64,000 bases of DNA. Origin: Nocardioides humilatus. GTDB taxonomy: Bacteria; Actinomycetota; Actinomycetes; Propionibacteriales; Nocardioidaceae. The stretch is from contig NZ_VUJV01000006.1 of NCBI RefSeq assembly GCF_008373755.1, positions 372,001-436,000 on the forward strand, in the 5' to 3' direction. Positions 33,559-44,919 of this stretch are shown piece by piece. The notes beneath the pieces are model-generated. The model had not been told where the DNA came from and did no database searches. It saw nothing but the letters and a program-made list of their open reading frames with translations. A program made the position numbers and the translations under genes. The number at the start of each line of letters is the position of its first letter. Position 1 is the stretch's first letter.

Positions 33559-33857
33559 TGGCCTCCTTCGTCCCGAAGAGCGCAGAGACTCTCGAGGAAG
33601 AGCGGCTCTACACCACCGCGCGCATGGTCGAGGTGCAGTGCCTCGACTGCCTCGCGAAGGTCACGGCGAAGAAGAACAGCGACCACCACACGTCGATCCA
33701 GTGGAGCGCGGAAGCGCGCGCAGCATGCCCGGAGCTGTGTCGAAGGACACCAACCGGTGGCCGGGACACGCACCAGGCGTGCCCTCGCATGACGGCTAGC
33801 ATCGACGCCGCGGTCCGATCGGGTGAGATCCCGGTCGGTGCCGAAGACGGCTACTAA
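33558..33857 (+). CDS. Small cysteine-rich protein between kshA and kshB
   Basis: Protein of 99 aa with five cysteines: C28-L-D-C31 (VQCLDCLAKV), C57/C61 (ACPELC) and C75 (ACPRM). A central KNSDHHTSIQW segment adds two histidines. The arrangement suggests a zinc- or iron-binding site; no known fold is recognised. The start overlaps the kshA stop (TGATG) and the stop lies 12 bp before kshB, so stoichiometric expression with both Ksh subunits is expected. I have a vague memory of similar mycobacterial proteins near kshA (possibly Rv3527), which I cannot verify. A role as assembly factor or auxiliary electron-transfer component is inference. Confidence 0.8.
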   Translation: MASFVPKSAETLEEERLYTTARMVEVQCLDCLAKVTAKKNSDHHTSIQWSAEARAACPELCRRTPTGGRDTHQACPRMTASIDAAVRSGEIPVGAEDGY

Positions 33858-33869
33858 GAAAGAGTTTCT

Positions 33870-34967
33870 GTGGACATCGAGTCCTTCCTGCTGACCGTGG
33901 TCGACGTCATCGACGAGACCGCCGACGCCCGTTCGGTCAGCTTCGAGGTGCCCGCGGACGCGCCCGAGAAGTTCGTCTACAAGCCCGGACAGTTCCTGAC
34001 CGTGGCGGTGCCGAGCGACCAGACGGGCATCGCGGCCCGCTGCTACTCGCTCTCGAGCAGCCCCCACGACGGCGGCCCGCTGACGGTCACCGTGAAGCGG
34101 ACCGTCGAGGGCTACGCGTCCAACTGGATCTGCGACAACCTGAAAGTCGGCGACACCCTCCGGGTCCTGCCGCCCTCGGGCATCTTCACCCCGGCCTCGA
34201 TCGACGCCGACCTGCTGCTCTTCGCGGGCGGCAGCGGCGTGACGCCGATCATGTCGATCACGCGCACCGCGCTCGACCAGGGCACCGGCAAGATCGTCGT
34301 CTTCTACGCCAACCGCGACGAGAAGTCGGTCATCTTCGCCCAGGAGTTCACGCGTCTCGCAGCGGAGAACCCCGAGCGTCTCCAGGTCGTCCACTGGCTC
34401 GAGTCGGTCCAGGGCATCCCGAGCCCCGAACAGATCAAGGCGTTCGTCGAGCCCTACCTCGACTACAACTCCTTCGTCTGCGGCCCCGCGCCCTACATGA
34501 AAATGGTCACGACGGTGCTGCGTGAGCTGGAGTTCCCGCGCGAACGCCGCCACCAGGAGAAGTTCGTCTCGCTGGGCGGCAACCCGTTCGGCGACATCGA
34601 GGAGCTCAGCCTCGCAGAGAGCGAGATCGCGCAGTCCGACGACGGCAACGACCCCGAGGACGCCGTCTCCGACGAGCCGACGCTCGCCGGTCCGGTCAAG
34701 CTCGAGGTCGAGCTCGACGGTGAGTCGCACACCTTCGACGACTGGGACCCGAAGGTCCGACTGCTCGACTTCCTCGAGGGTAAGGGCGTCAAGGCGCCGT
34801 ACTCCTGCCGCGAGGGCGAGTGTTCAGCCTGCGCGATCCGGCTCATCGAGGGCGACGTCCGGATGCTCCACAACGACGTGCTCGACAGCGAGGACCTCGC
34901 GGACGGCATCCGCCTGGGCTGCCAGTCGGTGCCCACGACGGACACCGTCCGAGTCACCTACTCCTGA
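33870..34967 (+). CDS. kshB: 3-ketosteroid 9alpha-hydroxylase reductase KshB
   Basis: Reductase of 365 aa: FAD-binding RCYSLSSSP, NAD-binding FAGGSGVTPIMSI and CGPAPYM, then a C-terminal plant-type 2Fe-2S domain with CREGECSAC and a fourth cysteine in LGCQSV. It passes electrons from NADH to the KshA Rieske centre. The GTG start follows AAGAAAGAG. An acidic linker of about 30 residues (SDDGNDPEDAVSDEP) separates the reductase from the ferredoxin domain. KshB-type reductases can also serve other oxygenases. Confidence 0.95.
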   Translation: MDIESFLLTVVDVIDETADARSVSFEVPADAPEKFVYKPGQFLTVAVPSDQTGIAARCYSLSSSPHDGGPLTVTVKRTVEGYASNWICDNLKVGDTLRVLPPSGIFTPASIDADLLLFAGGSGVTPIMSITRTALDQGTGKIVVFYANRDEKSVIFAQEFTRLAAENPERLQVVHWLESVQGIPSPEQIKAFVEPYLDYNSFVCGPAPYMKMVTTVLRELEFPRERRHQEKFVSLGGNPFGDIEELSLAESEIAQSDDGNDPEDAVSDEPTLAGPVKLEVELDGESHTFDDWDPKVRLLDFLEGKGVKAPYSCREGECSACAIRLIEGDVRMLHNDVLDSEDLADGIRLGCQSVPTTDTVRVTYS

Positions 34968-35000
34968 GCGGGCCCCTGACTGGCCTGCTGACGGGCCTGC

Positions 35001-36449
35001 TCAACTGAAGTCGATGACGCCGTCGTTGACCTTGCTCGAGCGCAGGAACTTCTTGTCGAAGTACCAGTTCTGCTTGAGCCGCCACGGGTCGCGGTCACCG
35101 GCCGACGGCAGCTTGCCGGCAGCGCGCTGGATGTAGCCCGACGTGAGGTCGAGGACCGGGGCGGGCTCCATGCCCTCGGCGATGCGCGGGACGGCGACCT
35201 TGTGGTCGTGCTTGTCCATGTGCTTGAGCAGGCGGACGACGTATTCACAGACCAGGTCGGCCTTCAGCGTCCACGAGGCGTTGGAGTAGCCGATGACGAA
35301 GGCGAAGTTGGGGACGTCGCTCAGCATCAGCGCCTTGTAGGTGAACCGCTGGCCCATGTCGATCTTCTCGCCGTCGACGATGAACTCCGCGCCACCCATG
35401 GCGACGACGTCGAGGCCGGTCGCGGTCACGACGATGTCGGCGGCGAGCCGCTCGCCCGACTGCAGCGTGATGCCGGTCTTCGTGAACCTCTCGATGTGGT
35501 CGGTGATGATGTCGACCTGGTGGCTGTGGACCGCCCGGAACAGGTCGGCGTTGGGGACGACGCAGAGCCGCTGGTCCCACGGGGCGTACGGCGGCGTCAG
35601 GTGCTTGTCGTAGTCGAAGTCCTTGGGCAGGTGCATCTTGGCCCAGCGCTTGAGGAGGATCTTCGCGGCCGTCGGGTTGCGGCGGCAGAACTCGTAGAAG
35701 CCGATCGTGATGGCGGCGTAGCGCGCGTGGATCAGCTTGGCGCGCTGCTTCTTGGGGGCGATCTTCTTGATCGTCTCGGCGATCGGGTCGATCTTCGGCT
35801 GGCTCACGATGAACGTCGGGGTGCGCTGCAGCATCGTGATGTGGCCGGCCTTGTCGGCCATGGACGGGATGAGGGTCACGGCAGTCGCGCCGGACCCGAT
35901 CACCACGACCCGCTTGCCGGTGTAGTCGAGGTCCTCGGGCCAGAACTGCGGGTGGACCACCGTGCCGGCATATTTGTCGAAGCCGGGCCAGTCGGGCGTG
36001 TAGCCGGCCTCGTAGTTGTAGTAGCCGCTGGTGCTGAAGAGGAAGTCGCAGGTCAGCGTCTCGGTCTCGCCGGACTCGCTGTTGGCGACCGTGACCGTCC
36101 AACGCTTGTCGTCGGAGGACCACTCGTAGGTGGTCGCCTTGCGGTGGTAGAGGACGTGCTTGTCGACCTTGTACTCGTGAGCGGTGTCCTTGAGGTAGCG
36201 CAGGATGTCGGCGCCGTCGGCGATGGCGTGCTTGCCGTCCCAGGGGCGGAAGCCGAAGCCGAGGGTGTACATGTCGGAGTCGGAGCGGATCCCGGGGTAC
36301 TTGAACAGGCTCCACGTGCCGCCGAGCTCGCCGCGCTGCTCCAAGATGGCGTACTTCTTCTTGGGGAACGCCTTGCTGATGTGGACGGCAGCGTCGATCC
36401 CGGAGAGACCGGCGCCGACGATGAGGACGTCGTAGTGGTGCTTGCTCAT
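35001..36449 (-). CDS. Flavin-containing monooxygenase, EthA/Baeyer-Villiger type
   Basis: FAD/NADPH monooxygenase of 482 aa. The N-terminal FAD motif is GAGLSGIDAA and the NADPH motif GSGATAVTL; the Baeyer-Villiger-like stretch GGTWSLFKYPGIRSDSDMYTLGF matches what I remember of EthA. It would insert oxygen into a ketone or oxidise S or N compounds. AAGGAG precedes the ATG and lies within the 3' end of the upstream SDR gene (2-bp gap), so the membrane protein, SDR and monooxygenase are one operon. A steroid ketone substrate is plausible from location but unproven. Confidence 0.92.
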   Translation of the reverse strand: MSKHHYDVLIVGAGLSGIDAAVHISKAFPKKKYAILEQRGELGGTWSLFKYPGIRSDSDMYTLGFGFRPWDGKHAIADGADILRYLKDTAHEYKVDKHVLYHRKATTYEWSSDDKRWTVTVANSESGETETLTCDFLFSTSGYYNYEAGYTPDWPGFDKYAGTVVHPQFWPEDLDYTGKRVVVIGSGATAVTLIPSMADKAGHITMLQRTPTFIVSQPKIDPIAETIKKIAPKKQRAKLIHARYAAITIGFYEFCRRNPTAAKILLKRWAKMHLPKDFDYDKHLTPPYAPWDQRLCVVPNADLFRAVHSHQVDIITDHIERFTKTGITLQSGERLAADIVVTATGLDVVAMGGAEFIVDGEKIDMGQRFTYKALMLSDVPNFAFVIGYSNASWTLKADLVCEYVVRLLKHMDKHDHKVAVPRIAEGMEPAPVLDLTSGYIQRAAGKLPSAGDRDPWRLKQNWYFDKKFLRSSKVNDGVIDFS

Positions 36450-36451
36450 GG

Positions 36452-37345
36452 TCACTCCTTGGTGGCGGCGGGATCTGCGGCGTTGCTGACGTTGCGCGCG
36501 CTGGTGAAGCGTCCGAGCGCGGCGACCTCGGCATCCATGCGGGGCAGGAGGTCGGCGACGTGGGGGAGCAGCGCTCGCGACCCGGCCGCGGAGTTGACGA
36601 CGTTGCGGTTGAGGCCGACGCCGTGGACCCAGCCGGGGCAGTAGACGTGGCGGGAGCGCTTGTCGATGCCCTTGACGAACGCCTTGACGCAGGCGTCGAC
36701 CGAGGTCGTCTTGCTCAGCGGGTAGGGCAGCTTGGTGAGCAGCTCGGCGAAGGTCGACAGGTCCTTCTTGGCGTCCTGGACCAGGGGCGTGTCGATCCAC
36801 GACATGTGGGCGCAGCCGACGGCGACCCCTTGGTGATGGACCTCGAGCCGCAGCGCGTTGGCGAAGTGCTCGGCGCCGGCCTTGCTGGCGTTGTAGGCCG
36901 ACAAGCCCGGAGCCGCCGCGAACGCGGCGAGTGAGGAGACGACGAGGAAGTAGCCCTTGCTCTCGATGAGGGCAGGTAGCGCCGCGCGGGCGGTGTGGAA
37001 GACGCCCAGGACGTTGATGTCGAGCACCCGCTTGAACGCCGCCGGGTCGGTGCCCAGGACCGAGCCGTAGGACGCGATGCCGGCGTTGGCGACCGCGGTG
37101 TCCAGGCGCCCGAACTTCTCGACCCCGGCCTTGACCGCGGCCTCCATGGACGCCAGGTCGCAGACGTCGGCCACGACAGCGAGGCAACGGTCCTCGCCGA
37201 TCTCCTTCGCGGTGGCGTCGAGCGCGTCGCGGTCGAGGTCGGTCAGGACGAGCCGGGCGCCCTTGGCCGCGAGCGCCTTGGCCGTCTCCGCACCGATGCC
37301 GCGCGCGCCACCGGTGATCAGGATGACTTGGTCGTCGATGCTCAT
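36452..37345 (-). CDS. Short-chain dehydrogenase/reductase
   Basis: Classical SDR of 297 aa. NAD(P)-binding ITGGARGIGAETA, the D at LTDLDRD indicating a preference for NAD, NAG motif VANAGIAS, and catalytic S...YNASK (SSLAAFAAAPGLSAYNASK). It interconverts an alcohol and a ketone; the following EthA-like monooxygenase could then act on the ketone, giving a two-step alcohol to ester/lactone conversion. The ATG overlaps the stop of the upstream membrane protein (ATGA). Confidence 0.92.
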   Translation of the reverse strand: MSIDDQVILITGGARGIGAETAKALAAKGARLVLTDLDRDALDATAKEIGEDRCLAVVADVCDLASMEAAVKAGVEKFGRLDTAVANAGIASYGSVLGTDPAAFKRVLDINVLGVFHTARAALPALIESKGYFLVVSSLAAFAAAPGLSAYNASKAGAEHFANALRLEVHHQGVAVGCAHMSWIDTPLVQDAKKDLSTFAELLTKLPYPLSKTTSVDACVKAFVKGIDKRSRHVYCPGWVHGVGLNRNVVNSAAGSRALLPHVADLLPRMDAEVAALGRFTSARNVSNAADPAATKE

Positions 37346-39243
37346 ACCGTCTCCTTCACCTTGGCGGGCATCGGCGCCTCGGGCTGCGAGGCCCGGTTGT
37401 AGCACCATCCGTAGAAGAGGAGGAGCGCGAGCCAGGCGGCGATCACCAGCGAGTAGCCGGCCGCCCAGCCCCACGTCGGGATGTTCTCCTTCTTCTCCCG
37501 CTGCAGGAACTTGCTCTCGAGCTGCGTCTTGACCGTCTCGCCGTTCTCGATGATCACGGCACGCCCCTGCGAGCCCTTGATCGCCGGGTCGTCGGGCGCG
37601 TAGACCGGGAACGAGATCATGGCGCTCGGCGCGACGTGGAGGCGCAGCAGCGTCTTCCACGGGCCGTAGAGCGGGATGGGGTCCTTGGTCCGATATTCGC
37701 CCGGGTTGCCGGTGGACTGGAGCTCGGTGCGGACGATGCCGGGCACGTCCTGCTCGGGGTCACGCGGCACGTCGTCGGGCGAGCCCTTCGGGTTGCCCTG
37801 CCAGGCGAGCGCGTAGAACCAGACGGCGTCCGGCACCGGGTCCTCGCCCTGGAACTTCACGGTCACGCGGGCCAGGCACTTCTCCTCGCCACCGGGGCAG
37901 GACGTGCCGCCGGTGCTGACCTCGCTGAAGGTGACGGTGCCGGCGTACGTCTCGGGTGCCTTGGGTACGCCGAACGCGCCCATCAGGCCGACGAAGATGA
38001 CCAGGCCCACCAGACCCAGGTGGCGCCGGGGGAGCGGGCCGGGCTCGGGCGGCGTGCTGCTGCCCGTGATGCGGAGCCGGCTGACCATCCAGGAGGCCAT
38101 CAGGCCGCCGCCGAGGCCCGCGACCGTCGCGACACCGAGCATGAACGGCACCGTGTCGGCGTTGAAGGGCTGCGGCAGCGGCATGAAGAACTTCGACCAG
38201 AGCCACTCGCCGTACATGCCGACCGAGCCGACCAGCAGGCCGGACACGATGACGAACGGGACCGCGCGGTCCTTCTTCTTGGGCTGCATCGCCAGCGCGA
38301 CGAGCTCGATGATGATCGCCGAGGGCCAGAGCAGCAGGAAGCGGGCCGTGAGCACGTCGGGCAGCACCCAGATGCTCACCCAGAGGAAGCTGTGGGCGAT
38401 CCAGAACCCGGTGGCGACCAGCAGTGCACCGCCCGGCCCGAGCCACAGACGTACGGCGCACCCGATCCAGGCGGCCAGGAACGCGAAGATGATGAACTGG
38501 GTGACCGCAGGGAACTGCGGTACGCCGAGGTCGAACTCCATGAGGAACGCGAACGGGATGCCGCACACGGTGATGCCGAGGGCGCCGAGGAAGCGACCGA
38601 TGATGCCGGAGGTGCGCGGTGCGCTGACCTGGGCGGCCTCCGCGAGGAGCAGCGGGATGCCGAGCACGAAGGTGACGGCGCCGCCGATCATCATCACGTG
38701 GGTCGGCCCCCACTCGGTGACGTCCTGGCCGAAGAAGCGGTGCCACAGGTCGTCGGCCGGGAAGCCGACGAGGGCGATCATGCCGGCGCCGGTGATGATC
38801 ACCGAGCCGAGCGGTACCCGCCAGTTCTTGGCGAGCTTGATGGTGTGGCGGGGGAGCGGGTCACGGGCCAGACCCATGCTGAGCAGGCCGGCGTGGGTGA
38901 AGCCGAGGATGCCCAGGAAGATCGGGTAGTGGCTCGGGTTGGCGAGCGGGCCGGAGTCCCGGCCGTTCTGCATGTGGATCGGGACGTCCCACCACACGCC
39001 CCAGCCGGCGGACAGCACCGACAGCAGGCCGAGGCCCGCCGGAAGTGCCACCCAGCGGGGCAGCTTGACGAGCTCGGCGATCCAGTCAGCCAGCTTGCTG
39101 ACGAAGGTGGGCTTGCCCGCCCGTTCGCTGAGGATCACCCATCCGAAGAAGAGGATCACGACGCCTGCGATGGCGCCGGCGATGAAGATCTCGCTGGTCT
39201 CAGCGCCGCCCGCTGGCGGGGTCGATTCTGCTCCGATGATCAT
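37342..39243 (-). CDS. Polytopic membrane protein with repeated Asp/His motif, family unknown
   Basis: Protein of about 633 aa with some 12 hydrophobic helices, an extracytoplasmic beta-rich domain near residues 420-580 (including GGTSCPGGEEKCLAR and GPWKTLLRLH) and a last helix near the C-terminus. Two segments repeat the pattern D-x3-H-x5-D-x7/8-H: D86, H90, D96, H105 (WDVPIHMQNGRD, NPSH) and D164, H168, D174, H182 (DDLWHRFFGQDV, GPTH). The repeats suggest a metal site in or at the membrane. It heads the operon with the SDR and EthA-like enzyme. ATG 39243 has GGAG 8 nt upstream; ATG 39288 is an alternative. No function known to me. Confidence 0.75.
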   Translation of the reverse strand: MIIGAESTPPAGGAETSEIFIAGAIAGVVILFFGWVILSERAGKPTFVSKLADWIAELVKLPRWVALPAGLGLLSVLSAGWGVWWDVPIHMQNGRDSGPLANPSHYPIFLGILGFTHAGLLSMGLARDPLPRHTIKLAKNWRVPLGSVIITGAGMIALVGFPADDLWHRFFGQDVTEWGPTHVMMIGGAVTFVLGIPLLLAEAAQVSAPRTSGIIGRFLGALGITVCGIPFAFLMEFDLGVPQFPAVTQFIIFAFLAAWIGCAVRLWLGPGGALLVATGFWIAHSFLWVSIWVLPDVLTARFLLLWPSAIIIELVALAMQPKKKDRAVPFVIVSGLLVGSVGMYGEWLWSKFFMPLPQPFNADTVPFMLGVATVAGLGGGLMASWMVSRLRITGSSTPPEPGPLPRRHLGLVGLVIFVGLMGAFGVPKAPETYAGTVTFSEVSTGGTSCPGGEEKCLARVTVKFQGEDPVPDAVWFYALAWQGNPKGSPDDVPRDPEQDVPGIVRTELQSTGNPGEYRTKDPIPLYGPWKTLLRLHVAPSAMISFPVYAPDDPAIKGSQGRAVIIENGETVKTQLESKFLQREKKENIPTWGWAAGYSLVIAAWLALLLFYGWCYNRASQPEAPMPAKVKETV

Positions 39244-39406
39244 CGACAGGGCTCCGTTCACTCGTGTGGACACGAGGGTCAGCGCCATCGAGATCGCGTC
39301 ACCCCACAGTTACGTCCCGCTACTCGCCGTCAACGATTCGCAACGTAGGGCTCAGCGGATCGCCCGGTCAAGGAACCTCGCCGTCGCTGCGCCAGGCGCA
39401 GCGGAA

Positions 39407-39433
39407 GTAAACGCTACACGTTGTATCGGTTAC
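39407..39433. promoter_or_regulatory. 27-bp operator-like palindrome
   Basis: Half-sites GTAAnCGnTACA and TGTAnCGnTTAC form an inverted repeat with 10 of 13 positions matching around a central G. It lies 119 bp upstream of ATG 39288 and 164 bp upstream of ATG 39243 of the membrane protein operon. The size and symmetry suit a dimeric repressor such as a TetR protein. No regulator gene is adjacent. Confidence 0.5.
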
Positions 39434-39445
39434 TGACCGACCATC

Positions 39446-39466
39446 CGTGACGTGGCGACCGTCACG
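39446..39466 (-). terminator. Hairpin after the small membrane protein operon
   Basis: CGTGACG, 7 nt, CGTCACG: a perfect 7-bp stem 6 bp beyond the minus-strand stop at 39473. No T tract. Confidence 0.4.
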
Positions 39467-39472
39467 CGCACT

Positions 39473-39709
39473 TCAGGGGCGCGGGCGGAGGCAGACGTAG
39501 GCGAGGGCGACACCGAAGCCGGCGATGATCGGGCCGACGAACTCAGCCGTGGCCGACTTGTCGGCCTCGCCGAACACACCCCACGCGGACAGGGTCCAGT
39601 AGCCGCCGACCACGATCATGAGGATCGCCGGTGGCAGGCCGAGGGCGAGCGCCCGCCAACGCGAGGGGGCGCCGTACCGCTGGCTGTTGCGGAACTTGTC
39701 GTCGTTCAC
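39473..39709 (-). CDS. Small two-helix membrane protein B
   Basis: Protein of 78 aa: a polar N-terminus (NDDKFRNSQRYGAPSRWRA) then two transmembrane helices (ALALGLPPAILMIVVGGYW and ATAEFVGPIIAGFGVALAYV). The GTG start overlaps the previous gene's stop (GTGA), the third such overlap in this operon. No family recognised. Confidence 0.7.
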   Translation of the reverse strand: MNDDKFRNSQRYGAPSRWRALALGLPPAILMIVVGGYWTLSAWGVFGEADKSATAEFVGPIIAGFGVALAYVCLRPRP

Positions 39710-39987
39710 CTGCGTTGCCCTCTGATCTCTTGGCCTACCCGCACGATGCCGTAGGCCAGCATGAGCGCCCCGCCGAACGCGAGCAGCAGGCCGGCGCAGA
39801 CGAAGATGACCATCGCGCCGTTGTCGGTCGGGTCGGGCCAGGCCCACCACACGGTGCCCAGCCCGGCGGCGACGGTCATCAGCCCGCGGACGATGACGGT
39901 GATCGGTGGCCACCGCTCGTCGGGGATGAGGAACCCGGTCTCCTCGCGACCTGACTCTCTCGCGGCGTCGTCGGCGGAGTCGGTCAC
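39706..39987 (-). CDS. Small two-helix membrane protein A
   Basis: Protein of 93 aa with two helices (ITVIVRGLMTVAAGLGTVWW and MVIFVCAGLLLAFGGALML). The GTG at 39987 is chosen because it overlaps the stop of the metallo-beta-lactamase gene in a GTGA, as at the two other junctions of this operon; GTG 40005 is an alternative. Function unknown. Confidence 0.68.
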   Translation of the reverse strand: MTDSADDAARESGREETGFLIPDERWPPITVIVRGLMTVAAGLGTVWWAWPDPTDNGAMVIFVCAGLLLAFGGALMLAYGIVRVGQEIRGQRR

Positions 39988-40670
39988 CAACCGCGTTCCC
40001 GCCACTCGCCCAGCTGGGCCCGCTCAGCGCCCAAGGTCGAGTCGTTGCCGTGGCCCGGGTAGAACCAGGTGTCGTCGGGAAGGATGCCGAAGAGCTTCGC
40101 CTCGACGTCGTCGATCAGGGTCGCGAACGCGGCGCTGTCGCCGAACGTCGCGCCCACCCCGCCCGGGAAGAGCGAGTCGCCGGTGAAGAGGTGCGGGTGG
40201 CCGTCGGGGTCGCGGTAGAGCAGGCAGATCGAACCGGGCGTGTGCCCGGTGATCCGGATGACCTCGAGCTGGCACGAGCCGACCGCGACCGTGTCGCCGT
40301 CGCCCACCCGCCGGTCGACCTCGGTGCCGGTCTGCTCGGTGATCGCATCGGCGTCGGGCTCGCCCGCTACGACCGAGGCGCCGGTGGCCGCGACCACGTC
40401 GGCGAGCGCGCGGTGGTGGTCCCAGTGCTGGTGGGTCGTGACGACCGTGGTCAGCCCGGCGTCGCCGATGAGGGGCAGCAGCGTTTCCGGCGTCGCGGCA
40501 GCGTCGATCAGGACCTGCTCACCGGTGTCGGTGCAGCGCAGCAGGTAGGCGTTGTTGGAGGTCTGCTCGTCGACGGCCACCTTGGTGATCGTGAGGCGGC
40601 TCAGCTCGCGGACGTCAGGGGCGCCGCCGACGGTGACGGCTCCGGTGTAGGTCATCTCGGTGTCGCTCAC
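39984..40670 (-). CDS. Metallo-beta-lactamase fold hydrolase (glyoxalase II-like)
   Basis: Hydrolase of 228 aa with the zinc motif T-H-Q-H-W-D-H-H (HxHxDH), H in GHTPGSICL, D in FTGDSLF and H in YPGHGND. The pattern resembles glyoxalase II or other thioester hydrolases, some of which use mycothiol or bacillithiol adducts. The GTG start overlaps the stop of the mycothiol-type DinB gene by 4 bp (GTGA). Together they could process mycothiol conjugates; this is inference from context. Confidence 0.88.
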   Translation of the reverse strand: MSDTEMTYTGAVTVGGAPDVRELSRLTITKVAVDEQTSNNAYLLRCTDTGEQVLIDAAATPETLLPLIGDAGLTTVVTTHQHWDHHRALADVVAATGASVVAGEPDADAITEQTGTEVDRRVGDGDTVAVGSCQLEVIRITGHTPGSICLLYRDPDGHPHLFTGDSLFPGGVGATFGDSAAFATLIDDVEAKLFGILPDDTWFYPGHGNDSTLGAERAQLGEWRERGW

Positions 40671-41344
40671 TTCCAGGATCCCAGCTCGGGCAGTGGCCGG
40701 GTCGAGGTGAGGCCCTCGCCGGAGCCGCGGCCGACCAGCCACCAGGCGAGGTCGCCGGCTGACCCGGCGACGCCGTGGCCACCCTTGCCGACCAGGACGG
40801 TCTTGTCGATGTCGCGGGCGTGCAGGGTGAGGCTGACCTCCTGGCTGCGGTCGTCGGCCGCGGTCTCGAGGAGGTACGCCGCGAACGGCGTCGGCCAGTG
40901 GGACGGCAGGTAGCCGATATCGAGGTCGGCGTGGTGGATCTCGACCTCGCGCCAGCGCAGCTCGACCACCTGGGCGGCGTCGAGCACGACCCCTCCGGGG
41001 AGCCGCTCGATCGTCGCGAGCGCCTTCATCAGCCGGAGCTCGCCGGCGAGGCGGAGCGAGGCCATCTGGTTGAACGCGGCCAGCTCGTCGCGGGAGCCGC
41101 TTGCCCGCTCCTCGATGTCGGCGTTGCGTGCCTCCGGGGAGTCGTACATGGGGATCGGCTCGCCCGTCCGGGTGCCGCGGAGCGCGCGGGCGAAGCCGTG
41201 GGCGTTGAGCGCGATGTGCGCGACGACGTGCCCGCGGGTCCAGCCGGGCAGCTGGCTGGGCTCGCGCAGCTGCTCCTCAGTCACGCCGTCGAGGGCGGTC
41301 AAGTAGCGGGTGGTGGCCTCGAGAAGGGCCTCGACCGGGTTCAC
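40667..41344 (-). CDS. Maleylpyruvate isomerase/mycothiol-dependent DinB-fold protein
   Basis: Protein of 225 aa with the MDMPI N-terminal four-helix bundle: [24 protein letters not shown] and [19 protein letters not shown], which together supply a three-histidine metal site, followed by a small C-terminal domain. Family members use mycothiol as cofactor, for example in maleylpyruvate isomerisation. GTG 41344 is chosen as start; the in-frame GTG at 41359 with GGGGTGAG upstream is an alternative. First gene of a GTGA-coupled operon and divergent from uvrA. Confidence 0.85.
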   Translation of the reverse strand: MNPVEALLEATTRYLTALDGVTEEQLREPSQLPGWTRGHVVAHIALNAHGFARALRGTRTGEPIPMYDSPEARNADIEERASGSRDELAAFNQMASLRLAGELRLMKALATIERLPGGVVLDAAQVVELRWREVEIHHADLDIGYLPSHWPTPFAAYLLETAADDRSQEVSLTLHARDIDKTVLVGKGGHGVAGSAGDLAWWLVGRGSGEGLTSTRPLPELGSWK

Positions 41345-41413
41345 GCGCCCATCATCCACCTCACCCCGAGCCTCGGAATCGGCGGTGTCGGTGGCCCGTG
41401 TGAGACTGACGGG

Positions 41414-44350
<2,937 letters not shown>

Positions 44351-44418
44351 GCCTGTGAGGACTCCAAGAATCCGCTCATCGGCTGAACCATCCGATCGCG
44401 CTGTCCGTTAGTGGAGTC

Positions 44419-44919
44419 ATGACGGACACCAGATCTGCCATCAGCAGGAGACGCGCGCTCTCAGGAGCAGCCACGATCGGGATCGGCGTCCCGCTGCTGG
44501 CGGCCTGCGGCGACGACGGCTCGGACGGAAGCGCGCAGGACGTCACCGACGCGACGAGCCCGTCGGCCACGACGAAGCGGACGACGACGGCGGAGCCCAC
44601 CGATCCCGGCACCGAAGGCTCGTCGACGGCCGCCGGCGGCGGGGGGATCCCGACCTCGGAGGTGCCGGTCGGCGGCGGCATCATCGCGGGGGAGACCGTC
44701 ATCACGCAGCCGACCGAGGGCGAGTTCAAGGCCTTCTCGGCCGTCTGCACCCACCAGGGCTGCATCGTGGCCTCGTTCTCCGACGGCTTCGTCGTGTGCC
44801 CGTGCCACGGCAGCCACTTCGCGATCGACACCGGCCAACCCACCTCCGACAGCCTGGCCACGGCGCCGCTCGGCAGCGTCGACATCACCGTCGCCGACGG
44901 CGCGATCACCATCGGATGA
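44419..44919 (+). CDS. Rieske 2Fe-2S lipoprotein, disulfide type
   Basis: Exported protein of 166 aa with a twin-arginine signal (SRRRALSGA) ending in lipobox LAAC, a low-complexity Ser/Thr linker, and a Rieske domain with CTHQGC and CPCHGSHF. The ligands are C-x-H and C-x2-H, and the extra cysteines of each box can form the stabilising disulfide typical of high-potential Rieske proteins. It is anchored outside the membrane. Its stop overlaps the start of a second Rieske gene by 4 bp (ATGA). Redox partner unknown. Confidence 0.92.
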   Translation: MTDTRSAISRRRALSGAATIGIGVPLLAACGDDGSDGSAQDVTDATSPSATTKRTTTAEPTDPGTEGSSTAAGGGGIPTSEVPVGGGIIAGETVITQPTEGEFKAFSAVCTHQGCIVASFSDGFVVCPCHGSHFAIDTGQPTSDSLATAPLGSVDITVADGAITIG

